Below the pieces are notes generated by a model. It did no database searches. It was not told where the DNA came from and was given only the letters and a program-made list of their open reading frames with translations. From positions 620,001-684,000 of the forward strand of contig NZ_JASC01000013.1 of the NCBI RefSeq assembly GCF_000622365.1: DNA of 64,000 bases, given 5' to 3'. A program made the translations under genes and the position numbers. Below, piece after piece: positions 49,802 through 59,452 of this stretch. The DNA comes from Sulfitobacter noctilucae. GTDB lineage: Bacteria > Pseudomonadota > Alphaproteobacteria > Rhodobacterales > Rhodobacteraceae. Position 1 is the stretch's first letter. Each line of letters starts with the position of its first letter.

Positions 49802-51073
49802 ATGCGGCGTTCAGTTTCTCTTGCAACGGTTACTGCAATCCTCTTGTCGACAGGGGCGGCGATGGCGACGGGCCCTATGCAGTCCATCAGGCCAGCAGAG
49901 CGGAGCGTTCAAGCGACATCCGAGACGCCAAAAGCTGCCGCACCCAGCACGCAAGGTTTGCGGACCTGGGTTCAGGCGTTTCGCGCCCGCGCTTTGAAGC
50001 AGGGCATTGCGGCATCTACCTTTGATACTGCCATGCGCGGTCTGACATACGACAGCGACATCATCCGACGCGACCGCAATCAGGCCGAGTTCACCAAGAC
50101 GATCTGGGATTACCTTGATACCGCTGTGTCCGACCTGCGCATTGCCAACGGACGGAAGGCCTTGGCAAAATGGAACACCACGCTGGATCGGATCGAGGCG
50201 CAGTTTGGCGTTGAAAAAGAAGTCGTGGTTGCGATCTGGGGCCTAGAAAGCGCTTATGGCACCTTTCGCGGGTCCGCGCCTGTTATCAACGGTCTGGCGA
50301 CATTGGCTTTTGACGGAAGGCGGGCCGCGTTTTTTGAAAGCGAGTTGATTGATGCTTTGCGTATCCTGCAGAATGGCGATGTCTCACCGGGACAGATGAC
50401 TGGAAGCTGGGCAGGTGCAATGGGGCATACGCAATTCATGCCCTCTTCTTTTCAGGCTCACGCAGTTGATTTCGACAACAACGGAACGCGCAACATCTGG
50501 GGTGATGATCCGGTAGATGCCCTTGCTTCGACGGGCGCCTACCTCAGACACTTTGGCTGGACGGCGGACCAGCCTTGGGGGGTGGAGGTGCAGTTGCCTA
50601 AGGGGTTCGATGTATTGCTGGCAGACCGTAAGATCACCAGACTGCCAAGCGAATGGGCTGCCCTTGGGGTGACACCTGGCTCGGGTGAATTCGAGGATGC
50701 CCACGGTATGGCTTCGGTCCTGCTGCCAGGAGGTGCCGAAGGTGCGGCTTTTCTAATTTTCTCTAACTTCGCAGTTTTGGAGAAGTACAACACCGCAGAC
50801 GCTTATGTAGTCGGCGTTGGGCATCTGAGCGATCGGATCGAAGGTGGTCCTGCCATCGCGCACAACTGGCCCCGACGATTGCGCGCGCTTAGCAAGGGCG
50901 AGCGGATCGAGTTGCAGGAGCGTTTGACCGCAGCCGGCTTTGACACGGTCAAGATTGATGCCAAAATGGGTCCATTGACCATCGACGCCGTGCGACGGTT
51001 TCAGCAGTCGCAGGGCGTGTTGTCAGACGGCTACCCTTCGTTGATGGTGCTCGACCGGCTGCGCGGATTGTAG
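49802..51073 (+). CDS. Lytic murein transglycosylase (MltB-like) with PG-binding domain
   Basis: A 423-residue enzyme. The signal peptide is about 1-22. The SLT_2/MltB domain has the catalytic Glu in WGLESAYGTF, and GAMGHTQFMPSSF. The C-terminal PG_binding_1 domain (LQERLTAAGFDTVKIDAKMGPLTIDAVRRFQQSQG) ends the protein. It cleaves peptidoglycan glycan strands. It is convergent with the aminotransferase gene. Confidence 0.93.
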   Translation: MRRSVSLATVTAILLSTGAAMATGPMQSIRPAERSVQATSETPKAAAPSTQGLRTWVQAFRARALKQGIAASTFDTAMRGLTYDSDIIRRDRNQAEFTKTIWDYLDTAVSDLRIANGRKALAKWNTTLDRIEAQFGVEKEVVVAIWGLESAYGTFRGSAPVINGLATLAFDGRRAAFFESELIDALRILQNGDVSPGQMTGSWAGAMGHTQFMPSSFQAHAVDFDNNGTRNIWGDDPVDALASTGAYLRHFGWTADQPWGVEVQLPKGFDVLLADRKITRLPSEWAALGVTPGSGEFEDAHGMASVLLPGGAEGAAFLIFSNFAVLEKYNTADAYVVGVGHLSDRIEGGPAIAHNWPRRLRALSKGERIELQERLTAAGFDTVKIDAKMGPLTIDAVRRFQQSQGVLSDGYPSLMVLDRLRGL

Positions 51074-51096
51074 GGCGGGGTTCACCCCGCCCTACA
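51069..51096. terminator. Perfect 12-bp hairpin between convergent genes
   Basis: TGTAGGGCGGGG and CCCCGCCCTACA are complementary with a 4-base loop TTCA. It lies between the mltB-like and aminotransferase genes, so it may act for both. There is no T-run. Similar hairpins are common dispersed repeats in bacterial genomes. Confidence 0.6.
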
Positions 51097-51102
51097 TCCG
51101 GC

Positions 51103-52500
51103 TCAGGATGCAGCTTTGAGCATATCTTTATCTTTGAGGTCTTTGTAAGTCGCATCCAGCGCTTGCTTAGCACGGGTGGCGAAAACGTCGATTTCCTTTG
51201 GTGTGATCACCAGCGGGGGTGAGATGATCATCCGGTCGCCCACATGGCGCATCACCAGATTGTTGGCGAAACAATGCTCGCGACACATGTAGCCGACGGT
51301 CCCTGTGTCGCCCGCAAACCTGGCGCGGCTTTCCTTGTGCGGCGTCAGCGGCAATGATGCCATCATCCCGCATTTGTTTACCCCGCCCACAAGGGGATGC
51401 TCCCCCAGTTCTTCGAGCGCCGCGTGCAGGGCAGGGGCCGCCACGTTGCGGACATGCGAAAGAATGTCCTCTTCTTGCATGATGCGCAGGTTTTCCATCG
51501 CCACAGCAGCACAGACGGGATGGCCGGAATAGGTATAGCCGTGGTTGAATTCGCAGGCGTTGATCACTTCTGCAATCTCGTCCGATACAATCGACCCGCC
51601 GATGGGCGCATAGCCGGACGACAGCCCCTTGGCGATGGTCATGATGTCGGGCGTGATGCCCATGGTTTCTGAACCGAACCAGTTGCCGGTCCGGCCAAAG
51701 CCACAGATCACCTCGTCTGCAATCAACAGCACGTCATACTTTTTACAGATGCGCTGAATTTCAGGCCAATAGGTGCTGGGCGGGATGATCACGCCACCCG
51801 CACCCTGAACCGGCTCTCCGATAAAGGCAGCGACGTTCTCGGCACCCAGTTCAAGAATTTTTGCTTCCAGTTCCTGCGCACGGGCAAGGCCGAATTCTTC
51901 GGGTGTGTGATCGCCGCCTTCAGCCCACCAATCGGGTTGACCAATATGATGGATACCCGGGATCGGCATACCGCCCTGCGCATGCATATAGGTCATGCCT
52001 CCCAAAGAGCCGGACCCCATGGAAGACCCGTGATAGGCATTCTTGCGGCTGATCACATGGCTCTTTTCCGGCTGGCCCTTTTCGGCCCAATAGACCCGAA
52101 CCATCCGCAGGTTGGTGTCGTTTGCCTCTGACCCCGATCCGGCAAAGAAGATGTGGTTCAGATGTGGCGGCGCGATCTTGGCCAATTCCGCAGACAACGC
52201 GATCACGGGCACATGGGTCGTTTGAAAGAAAGTATTGTAGAACGGCAGTTCGTTCATCTGTCGTGCTGCCACCTGACCCATCTCGGTGCGGCCATAGCCA
52301 AGGTTCACGCACCACAGACCGGCCATCGCATCGAGGATTTCGTTGCCGTCGCTGTCGGTCAGGAAAACCCCCTTGGAGCGGGTAATGACCCGCGCGCCCT
52401 TGGCGTTGATCTCGTCGCCCGTTGTGAACGGATGCATGTGATGCGCGGCGTCCAGCGCCTGAAGCTCGGCAGTGGGCAGATGGTTGGTGATGGCGGACAT
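51103..52500 (-). CDS. Class III omega-aminotransferase
   Basis: A 465-residue PLP aminotransferase of the putrescine/beta-alanine-pyruvate type. The start MSAITNHLPTAELQ at 52500 is chosen. Substrate and PLP regions are NAYHGSSMGSGSLGGMT, DVLLIADEVICGFGRTGNWFG and the lysine in MTIAKGLSSGYAPIG. Next to a polyamine transporter and a PuuB-like oxidase, a role in putrescine breakdown (SpuC-like) is likely. Confidence 0.88.
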   Translation of the reverse strand: MSAITNHLPTAELQALDAAHHMHPFTTGDEINAKGARVITRSKGVFLTDSDGNEILDAMAGLWCVNLGYGRTEMGQVAARQMNELPFYNTFFQTTHVPVIALSAELAKIAPPHLNHIFFAGSGSEANDTNLRMVRVYWAEKGQPEKSHVISRKNAYHGSSMGSGSLGGMTYMHAQGGMPIPGIHHIGQPDWWAEGGDHTPEEFGLARAQELEAKILELGAENVAAFIGEPVQGAGGVIIPPSTYWPEIQRICKKYDVLLIADEVICGFGRTGNWFGSETMGITPDIMTIAKGLSSGYAPIGGSIVSDEIAEVINACEFNHGYTYSGHPVCAAVAMENLRIMQEEDILSHVRNVAAPALHAALEELGEHPLVGGVNKCGMMASLPLTPHKESRARFAGDTGTVGYMCREHCFANNLVMRHVGDRMIISPPLVITPKEIDVFATRAKQALDATYKDLKDKDMLKAAS

Positions 52501-52545
52501 GATTCTGGACCTATGCAAAGGGGAAAACAGCTTTGCGTCAGAATA

Positions 52546-52555
52546 TGATCAAATT
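52546..52555. promoter_or_regulatory. Possible GntR operator ahead of aminotransferase
   Basis: TGATCAAATT lies 46 bp before the aminotransferase start. The same 10 bases recur at 53368-53377 upstream of potF. The shared motif near a GntR gene suggests a common operator. Confidence 0.4.
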
Positions 52556-52563
52556 ATGCGAAG

Positions 52564-53274
52564 TCAATCGAATCGCCGCGGCACGCTGTCTTCTGTCAGG
52601 GCCATCTCGATCTGCTGCGCCCCCTGCGCGACATCTTCGGCCATAGCGCGCCCTGCCGCGTCCGTATCGCCTTGCGCGAAGGCCGCAAGCAAATCGGCGT
52701 GTTTGTCAGGCAAATTGCTGGTGCCAAAGCGGCCACAGACAACGCGGAGAGAAGGCCCGAACCGCAACCAGAGCCTGTCTACTGTGGCGGCCATGATGGG
52801 GGCGTCTGCTGTATCATTGATCAAGGCGTGAAAGCGATAATTGTGGGTCAGGTAGCCGCCAACATCGCCCTGCGCGATGGCTTGATTCAGGTCATCATCG
52901 CAGTCGCGCAGGCGAGCCAGAATATCGGGCCCCATGCGTGCAGCTGCCCGGCGGGCCAGCTCTGGCTCAAGAGTTTTCCGCATGAAAGCGAGTTCTTGGG
53001 CGCAAGCCACGGTCAGCACGGGAACGCTGACGCGGCGATTGCCCTGGTGGGTCAACGCCCCTTCGGCAATCAAACGGCGCAAAGCTTCGCGCACCGGGGT
53101 CATGCCGACCCCAAGCTGTGTGGTAAGCCCTTGAATGGTAACGGGCTGACCGGGTGCCAGATCACCGAACAGAATCGTCAGCCTCAGCTTTTCGTACACG
53201 GTCTGATGTGCCGGGGTCTTGCCGGTCTCACTGCCTGAAAACGGATTGGTCGAAGTGATCACATCTACGTTCAT
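52564..53274 (-). CDS. GntR/FCD-family transcriptional regulator
   Basis: A GntR-family regulator with winged helix (TVYEKLRLTILFGDLAPGQPVTIQGLTTQLGVGMTPVREALRRL) and a C-terminal FCD effector domain with its His/Asp metal set. The start at 53274 (MNVDVITS) is preferred; 53292 and 53316 are alternatives. It sits between the aminotransferase and the transporter, divergent from the latter, and probably controls both in response to a polyamine or its breakdown product. Confidence 0.88.
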   Translation of the reverse strand: MNVDVITSTNPFSGSETGKTPAHQTVYEKLRLTILFGDLAPGQPVTIQGLTTQLGVGMTPVREALRRLIAEGALTHQGNRRVSVPVLTVACAQELAFMRKTLEPELARRAAARMGPDILARLRDCDDDLNQAIAQGDVGGYLTHNYRFHALINDTADAPIMAATVDRLWLRFGPSLRVVCGRFGTSNLPDKHADLLAAFAQGDTDAAGRAMAEDVAQGAQQIEMALTEDSVPRRFD

Positions 53275-53366
53275 CAAAGCTTGCCTGTTCATTGCGCACA
53301 TCGACGCAGCTTGCACCTCTGCGTCCTGCGTGAAACCATAAAGTATCTTGCCGTAAGAGGCAAAAC

Positions 53367-53384
53367 TTGATCAAATTGATCCAA
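53367..53384. promoter_or_regulatory. Possible GntR operator ahead of potF
   Basis: TTGATCAA is a perfect palindrome (53367-53374), directly followed by TTGATCCAA. It shares TGATCAAATT with the aminotransferase upstream region. It lies in the roughly 145-bp divergent gap between GntR and potF. Confidence 0.4.
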
Positions 53385-53418
53385 TGCCGGGAAAACCCGG
53401 TCACAATGGGAGTTTTAG

Positions 53419-54504
53419 ATGACATATCGTATTCTTGGTGGCGTTGCCGCCGCAGCGCTTTTTGCCGGTGCCGCGACCGCCGATGAAGTCCGCGTATACA
53501 ACTGGTCCGACTATATCGACGAAAGTCTGCTGGAGAAGTTCGAAGAAGAGACAGGCATCGACCTTATCTATGACGTTTTCGACAGCAATGAAGTGCTGGA
53601 AACCAAGCTGCTGGCTGGTGGATCGGGTTATGATGTTGTGGTGCCGTCGGGCACCTTTTTGCAGCGCCAAATCACCGCGGGTGCCTTTCAGAAGCTGGAT
53701 AAATCAAAACTGCCGAACATCGAAAACATGTGGAGTGTGATCAACGACCGGCTCACGAAATACGACCCTGAAGCTGCCTATGCGATCAACTATATGTGGG
53801 GCACAACCGGGCTGGGCGTGAATATCAACAAGGTCAAGGAAGTGCTGGGCGAAGATGCGCCGGTAAACTCTCTGGCCCTCGTGCTCGACCCCGCCAACAT
53901 GGAGAAGCTTGCATCTTGCGGCGTTCATTTCCTTGATGCCCCGGTAGAGCTTATCCCCGCCACGCTGGCCTATATCGGTGAAGACCCCGACAGCCAGGAT
54001 CTGGAAGTGATCGGTAAGACCGAGCCGGTTCTGACCGCTGTTGCTCCCTATGTTCAGAAGTTCCACAGCTCTGAGTACATCAACGCGCTGGCCAACGGTG
54101 ATATCTGCGTTGCAGTGGGCTGGTCCGGTGATATCCTGCAAGCACGCGACCGTGCGGCAGAGGCCGACAATGGTGTTGAGATCGAATATTATGCGCCAAA
54201 GGAAGGTGCGCTGATGTGGTTCGACAACATGGCGATTCCGGTTGATGCGCCAAACCCCGAAGCGGCGCATACCTTCCTGAACTTCATTATGGATGCGCAA
54301 AACATGGCAGCGGCGTCGAACTATGTTTATTACGCCAATGGCAACGAGGCGTCCCAAGAGTTTCTTGAGGAAGACGTGATCGGCGATACCGCGATCTATC
54401 CTGACGCGGCAACGCTCGATAACCTCTATACGACCTCGCCCTATGGCCCCAAGGTGCAGCGTGGCGTGACGCGCATGTGGACCAAGATCAAGTCAGGTAC
54501 CTGA
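53419..54504 (+). CDS. potF: Polyamine-binding periplasmic protein
   Basis: A 361-residue substrate-binding protein with a signal peptide (about 1-21, cleaving near ATA-DEV). The mature start VRVYNWSDYIDESLLEKFEEETG is the PotD/PotF signature. GGSGYDVVVPS and CVAVGWSGDILQAR complete it. Its gene leads the transporter operon and is followed by a strong hairpin. Confidence 0.93.
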   Translation: MTYRILGGVAAAALFAGAATADEVRVYNWSDYIDESLLEKFEEETGIDLIYDVFDSNEVLETKLLAGGSGYDVVVPSGTFLQRQITAGAFQKLDKSKLPNIENMWSVINDRLTKYDPEAAYAINYMWGTTGLGVNINKVKEVLGEDAPVNSLALVLDPANMEKLASCGVHFLDAPVELIPATLAYIGEDPDSQDLEVIGKTEPVLTAVAPYVQKFHSSEYINALANGDICVAVGWSGDILQARDRAAEADNGVEIEYYAPKEGALMWFDNMAIPVDAPNPEAAHTFLNFIMDAQNMAAASNYVYYANGNEASQEFLEEDVIGDTAIYPDAATLDNLYTTSPYGPKVQRGVTRMWTKIKSGT

Positions 54505-54512
54505 TCTGAAAC

Positions 54513-54540
54513 GGGGCGCGGCCAACACCGGTCGCGCCCC
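54513..54540 (+). other. Intergenic hairpin after potF
   Basis: GGGGCGCGGCC (54513-54523) can pair with GGTCGCGCCCC (54530-54540). No T-run follows. Such structures after binding-protein genes usually protect the upstream mRNA, giving more binding protein than membrane parts. Confidence 0.65.
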
Positions 54541-54564
54541 ATTCACTTGCCCGCACAAACAGGG

Positions 54565-55701
54565 ATGCCCCGCGTGAGCCAGACCGTATTCGCCCCTTGG
54601 GATGATCCGACCGAGAAGCCTTTGATCCGGTTTCAAAACGTCACCAAACGGTTCGGCACCTTTGTCGCCATCGACGATCTGACGCTTGATATTTACGAGC
54701 GGGAATTCTTTGCGTTGCTCGGACCTTCGGGTTGCGGCAAGACCACGATGATGCGGATGCTGGCCGGGTTCGAAACGATCAGCGAGGGCAAGATCGAATT
54801 GGCTGGCCAGGACATCGGCCATGTCCCTCCCAACGAGCGCGCAGTGAACATGATGTTCCAGTCTTACGCGCTGTTCCCGCATCTGAGCGTTTGGGATAAC
54901 ATCGCCTTTGGCCTCAAGCGGGATCGAAAGAGCAAAGCGGAAATCGACGCGCGCGTGGACGAGATGCTCAAGCTGGTCCGGCTGGAGAAGTTTGCACGTC
55001 GCAAGCCGCATCAAATTTCGGGTGGACAACGGCAGCGTGTGGCGCTGGCCCGGTCGTTGGCTAAGGCGCCCAAGCTGCTGTTGCTGGATGAACCCCTGGG
55101 CGCACTGGACAAAAAGCTGCGGCAGGACACGCAGTTTGAACTCATGGACATTCAGGAAACCACCGGCACTACCTTTGTGATCGTGACCCATGATCAGGAA
55201 GAAGCGATGACTGTTGCCTCTCGTGTGGCGGTCATGGACGAGGGTCGCATCATGCAGGTGGCGACCCCGGCGGCGATCTATGAACATCCCAACTCAGTCT
55301 ATGTGGCGGATTTCATCGGTGACGTAAACATCATCAGCGGACAGACCAACGCGTCTGGAACGGACACCTATCGCCTGAGCTGGGCGGAGGGTCAGCAGCC
55401 CGTAACCGCGACATCGGACATTACATTCAGTGAAGGGCAAAAGGCACATTTGGCAATTCGGCCAGAAAAAATTCGCATCTCGACCGATCAGCCTGTCGAT
55501 GCTGACAACAAGGTGCAAGGCAAGGTGCTCGACATCGCCTATCTTGGTAACCTCAGCACGTACCACGTTGAACTGCCGGGCGGGCAGGTGATCAAAGCGC
55601 AGACGGCAAACACCCGTCGCATCGCCCGGCGTGACATTACGTGGGAAGACCCCGTGTGGATATCATGGAACGCCACAGCTGGCGTGATGTTGGCAGAATG
55701 A
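54565..55701 (+). CDS. potG: Polyamine ABC transporter ATP-binding protein
   Basis: A 378-residue ATPase from ATG 54565 (GTG 54574 has better-spaced AGGGAT upstream and could be the true start; TTG 54547 is also possible). Walker A is GPSGCGKTT, signature ISGGQRQRVALARSLA, Walker B LLLLDEPLGALD. A C-terminal TOBE domain begins near AIRPEKIRIS. It energises polyamine import with PotH and PotI. Confidence 0.93.
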   Translation: MPRVSQTVFAPWDDPTEKPLIRFQNVTKRFGTFVAIDDLTLDIYEREFFALLGPSGCGKTTMMRMLAGFETISEGKIELAGQDIGHVPPNERAVNMMFQSYALFPHLSVWDNIAFGLKRDRKSKAEIDARVDEMLKLVRLEKFARRKPHQISGGQRQRVALARSLAKAPKLLLLDEPLGALDKKLRQDTQFELMDIQETTGTTFVIVTHDQEEAMTVASRVAVMDEGRIMQVATPAAIYEHPNSVYVADFIGDVNIISGQTNASGTDTYRLSWAEGQQPVTATSDITFSEGQKAHLAIRPEKIRISTDQPVDADNKVQGKVLDIAYLGNLSTYHVELPGGQVIKAQTANTRRIARRDITWEDPVWISWNATAGVMLAE

Positions 55702-55744
55702 TGATGTGCAGGGCGGGATTAATGCGGCCGGAGGACGCTGACTG

Positions 55745-56620
55745 ATGCGCCGCTTTGCCCTGATCGCGATCCCGTATCTTTGGTTGGTGTTGCTGTTTCT
55801 CGCACCTTTCCTGATCGTTCTCAAAATCTCCCTCTCCGATGCGGCACTGGCGATTCCACCCTATGCGCCGACACTGAAAGACGGGATCGGAACACTGATC
55901 GCCGAACTGGATTTCGAGAATTTCGTCTTTTTGACACAGGATGATCTGTATTGGAAAGCTTACCTTAGTTCCTTGCGCATCGCGCTGATCTCGACCTTGC
56001 TGACGCTGCTTGTCGGTTATCCCATTGCTTACGGCATGGCCAAAGCCCCGGATGAATGGCGCGCAACATTGATGATGGTGGTGATCCTGCCGTTCTGGAC
56101 CTCGTTTCTGATCCGCGTCTATGCTTGGATGGGCATCCTCAGCAACGAGGGGCTGTTGAACCAACTGCTGATCTGGCTGGGTCTGATCGGGGAGCCGCTG
56201 ACGATCCTGAACACCAACACAGCGGTCTATATTGGCATCGTTTATACCTACCTGCCATTTATGATTCTACCGATCTACGCGGCCCTCGACCGGCTGGATG
56301 CTTCGCTGGACGAGGCGGCGCAGGATCTGGGATGCACGCGCACGCAAGCCTTCTGGTTGGTCACCATTCCACTGTCCAAGAACGGGATTGTCGCGGGGTG
56401 TTTCCTTGTGTTCATCCCGGCGCTGGGCGAATTTGTGATCCCTTCGCTGTTGGGCGGTTCCGGGACGCTGATGATTGGCAAAGTGCTGTGGGAAGAGTTC
56501 TTCAATAACCGCGACTGGCCTGTCGCATCGGCGGTGGCGATCATTCTATTGCTGATCCTTGTGATCCCGATTGTCCTGTTCCAGCGCAACCAGCAAAAGC
56601 AGCAGGAGGCTGAACAATGA
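55745..56620 (+). CDS. potH: Polyamine ABC transporter permease PotH
   Basis: A 291-residue membrane subunit with about six helices. The EAA loop contacting the ATPase is DEAAQDLGCTRTQAFWLVTIPL. It overlaps the following gene by 4 bp. Confidence 0.93.
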   Translation: MRRFALIAIPYLWLVLLFLAPFLIVLKISLSDAALAIPPYAPTLKDGIGTLIAELDFENFVFLTQDDLYWKAYLSSLRIALISTLLTLLVGYPIAYGMAKAPDEWRATLMMVVILPFWTSFLIRVYAWMGILSNEGLLNQLLIWLGLIGEPLTILNTNTAVYIGIVYTYLPFMILPIYAALDRLDASLDEAAQDLGCTRTQAFWLVTIPLSKNGIVAGCFLVFIPALGEFVIPSLLGGSGTLMIGKVLWEEFFNNRDWPVASAVAIILLLILVIPIVLFQRNQQKQQEAEQ

Positions 56621-57438
56621 AGCGCATGTCGTGGTTCAATGTGACCTCGTTGACGCTGGGCTTTGCCTTTCTGTATTTGCCGATGCTTGTGCTGATATTC
56701 TACAGCTTCAACGCCTCGAAACTGGTTACTGTCTGGGCCGGGTTTTCTGTCAGATGGTACGGAGAGCTGTTGCAGAACGAGGCCTTTCTGGACGCCGCAT
56801 GGGTGACTCTGAAAGTTGCTGTCATCTCCTCAAGCATCGCAACAGTGCTGGGCACGATGGCCGCTTATGTGCTGGTGCGCGGCGGACGTTTTATGGGACG
56901 CACGTTGTTTTCAGGCATGATCTATGCGCCGTTGGTGATGCCCGAAGTGATCACCGGCCTGTCGCTTTTGCTGCTGTTCATCGGCATCGGATTGGACCGC
57001 GGCGTGCTGACCATTGTGCTGGCTCATACCACTTTTTCAATGTGCTATGTTTCCGTTGTTGTCTCTTCCCGGCTGGTCAGTTTTGACCGATCGCTTGAAG
57101 AAGCTGCGCTTGATCTGGGCTCTACCCCTTGGGAAGCGTTCCGTCTGGTGACCCTGCCGATCATCGCGCCTGCGGTGATCTCGGGTTGGTTACTGGCCTT
57201 TACACTCAGCCTTGATGATCTGGTGATAGCCTCTTTCACAGCAGGCCCCGCCGCCACGACACTGCCGATCAAGATTTTCTCTGCCGTGCGATTGGGTGTT
57301 TCGCCGGAGATCAACGCGCTGTCCACGATCATGATTCTGATCGTGACCATCGGCGTCGTGACGGCCTCGCTCGTGACGAAGCAAGGTGTGATCCGTGCGC
57401 AGAAAGAGGCGCAGGCGGCAGAACGTGCGCCGGTCTGA
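56617..57438 (+). CDS. potI: Polyamine ABC transporter permease PotI
   Basis: A 273-residue second permease. The EAA loop is EEAALDLGSTPWEAFRLVTLP. Six helices are expected. It is translationally coupled to potH and followed with one-base stop/start overlap by the oxidase gene. Confidence 0.93.
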   Translation: MKRMSWFNVTSLTLGFAFLYLPMLVLIFYSFNASKLVTVWAGFSVRWYGELLQNEAFLDAAWVTLKVAVISSSIATVLGTMAAYVLVRGGRFMGRTLFSGMIYAPLVMPEVITGLSLLLLFIGIGLDRGVLTIVLAHTTFSMCYVSVVVSSRLVSFDRSLEEAALDLGSTPWEAFRLVTLPIIAPAVISGWLLAFTLSLDDLVIASFTAGPAATTLPIKIFSAVRLGVSPEINALSTIMILIVTIGVVTASLVTKQGVIRAQKEAQAAERAPV

Positions 57439-58766
57439 TGCGGCGTATCTATCCTGACTTTGCCTATTCTGACGGACCGCGTGCGGGATGTTGGTGGGAT
57501 GAAACCTGCGCGCTGCCTGACCGTTCAGCCTTAGAAAAAGACATCGATTGTGACGTGGCTATCGTCGGCGGCGGCTTCACCGGTATATCTACGGCGTTGC
57601 ATTTGGCAGAAGCCGGCGTATCGGTCGCGGTGCTAGAAAGCCGATATGTTGGCTGGGGCGCGTCCGGTCGGAATGGCGGATTTTGCTGTCTCGGTGGTGG
57701 GATGCTGGAAAATGCAGCCCTTGAGCGTGATTTTGGACAGCAAGGGCGCGCTGATTGGCGGCAAGCCGAGATGGATGCCATCCGTCTGGTCGAAGAATTA
57801 CTGGATCGGTTCGGGATAGATGTGGACCGCCATTCTGACGGAGAAACCCAATTCGCCCATCGGCCCCGCGACTTCGCCCGCATGCGCCGGGACGTGCAGT
57901 ACTATGCTGACAGCTACGGTCTTGAGGCCCGCCTAACAAGTCCTGCCGAGCTTGCGACCGAAGGGATGAACGCGGGATTTCATGGCGCGCTAACCGTGCC
58001 CATCGGTTTCGGCCTGAACCCGAGAAAATACATCATCGGATTGGCGCAGGCAGCAGAAGATGCGGGCGCAGAGATATTCCACAACACAGCCGTCGAAGAT
58101 GTGTTGCAGGAGACTGGCCGCTATCGGTTAAGAACTTCCAAAGGCAGTGTGAACGCGCAAAAGGTAATTATCGCCACGAACGGCTACTCTGCTGAAGATT
58201 TGCCTGACTGGCTGGCGGGGCGCTATATGCCAACGCAATCCAGCGTTATCGTCAGCCGCCCCATGACCCAATCAGAATTGGGCGCGCAGGGGTGGACGAG
58301 TAGGCAAGCCTCCTATGACACACGTCATCTATTGCATTACTTTCGGCTGATGCCGGATAACCGCATGCTGTTCGGTGTGCGCGGTGGGCTGATGGCGCAC
58401 GAAAGTTCAGAAGCCAGAGCGCTTGCACGGGCAAGAGCGGATTTCGACCGGATGTTCCCTGCGTGGCGGGACATTGATACGCCACATGGTTGGTCTGGTA
58501 TGGTTTGTATAGCGAGAAACAGGATGCCCTATGTTGGTCCCGTACCCGAAACGCCGGGCATGTTTACCAGCCTGTGCTACCACGGGAATGGCGTCGCCAT
58601 GGCAAGCTATTGTGGTGCTTTGCTGTCCGATCTGGTGCAAGGCCAAACGCCCCAGCGGGTCTATCCCAAAGCGATACAATGTCCTTTGGCGAAGTTCGAA
58701 CTTGGGCGTTTTCGCCGCGCCATCATGCCCTTCGCCTATGCTGGGTTTGCCCTGTCAGACCTCTAG
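57438..58766 (+). CDS. puuB: FAD-dependent oxidoreductase (PuuB-like)
   Basis: A 442-residue DAO-family enzyme. The FAD-binding Rossmann motif is VAIVGGGFTGISTALHLAEAG. The GWGASGRNGGFC stretch is typical of gamma-glutamylputrescine oxidases. Its place at the end of a polyamine uptake operon supports that role. No gamma-glutamylputrescine synthetase lies in the window. Confidence 0.85.
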   Translation: MRRIYPDFAYSDGPRAGCWWDETCALPDRSALEKDIDCDVAIVGGGFTGISTALHLAEAGVSVAVLESRYVGWGASGRNGGFCCLGGGMLENAALERDFGQQGRADWRQAEMDAIRLVEELLDRFGIDVDRHSDGETQFAHRPRDFARMRRDVQYYADSYGLEARLTSPAELATEGMNAGFHGALTVPIGFGLNPRKYIIGLAQAAEDAGAEIFHNTAVEDVLQETGRYRLRTSKGSVNAQKVIIATNGYSAEDLPDWLAGRYMPTQSSVIVSRPMTQSELGAQGWTSRQASYDTRHLLHYFRLMPDNRMLFGVRGGLMAHESSEARALARARADFDRMFPAWRDIDTPHGWSGMVCIARNRMPYVGPVPETPGMFTSLCYHGNGVAMASYCGALLSDLVQGQTPQRVYPKAIQCPLAKFELGRFRRAIMPFAYAGFALSDL

Positions 58767-59440
58767 CTGTTCAAGGGTTCGCGCAAACCGGAAACATCAG
58801 TGGCAGAAATCGCCGCTCCGCCTTCGAGAATTAGGATGGGCGCGCCGTTCTCAAGCCGAGTTTCTACAATGCGAGCAAAGGTTTCGGTGGGTTCCACCAG
58901 AATAATCTCTCCATTAGCGCGGCTTTCGATATCAAAACTATAGACCCCGTTGGCAAAGGGTTCCCCGTCAGCAGAGACACCGGCCCAATCAAGAGGTTCA
59001 GCCGACACTGGAATGGACAAACGCTGCACTTCCTGACCTGACCCGTCCCGTACCACGAGAAAGACTTCGTCAGCGATGGCCGCGGGATTCGGGTTGATCT
59101 GGATCGGTGAGCCATCGAAATAGACCGGCGCAGTGGTGCATGCTTCCATACCGATCCAACTGGCCATCTGGGCCAGATTGCTTGAACCAAGTTGTGCGGT
59201 CAGTGCAGTCAGCAGGTCGTTTGAAAGGACCTGTTGTTCCACCATGGAAAACTGCGCCAGTTGCGCAGCATATTCAGACGAATCGATCGGCTCCAGCGGA
59301 TCTTGATACTTGGCTTGCGCGGTCAGCATTTTGAGAAATGTCTCAAAATCCGATGACAGCACGCTATTGTTCTGTTCGGCGGCGGCTGAACTGGTGCTGC
59401 CGGAGGTCGCCGCGCTGGCGGCAAGAGCATTGATGTCCAT
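58763..59440 (-). CDS. flgD: Flagellar hook capping protein FlgD
   Basis: A 225-residue hook-cap scaffold. The N-terminal signature SSDFETFLKMLTAQAKYQDPLEPIDSSEYAAQLAQFS is diagnostic. The FlgD Ig-like part follows. It overlaps the end of the oxidase gene by 4 bp in convergent orientation. Confidence 0.95.
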   Translation of the reverse strand: MDINALAASAATSGSTSSAAAEQNNSVLSSDFETFLKMLTAQAKYQDPLEPIDSSEYAAQLAQFSMVEQQVLSNDLLTALTAQLGSSNLAQMASWIGMEACTTAPVYFDGSPIQINPNPAAIADEVFLVVRDGSGQEVQRLSIPVSAEPLDWAGVSADGEPFANGVYSFDIESRANGEIILVEPTETFARIVETRLENGAPILILEGGAAISATDVSGLREPLNS

Positions 59441-59452
59441 GATTTGTCCCGT

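Noticed and set aside
51069..51096. TGTAGGG hairpin considered as a second copy of the transposon end
   Set aside because: It is a short symmetric hairpin without the GCGC...TTTTGCGC motif or CTTTG, so it only shares a hexamer.
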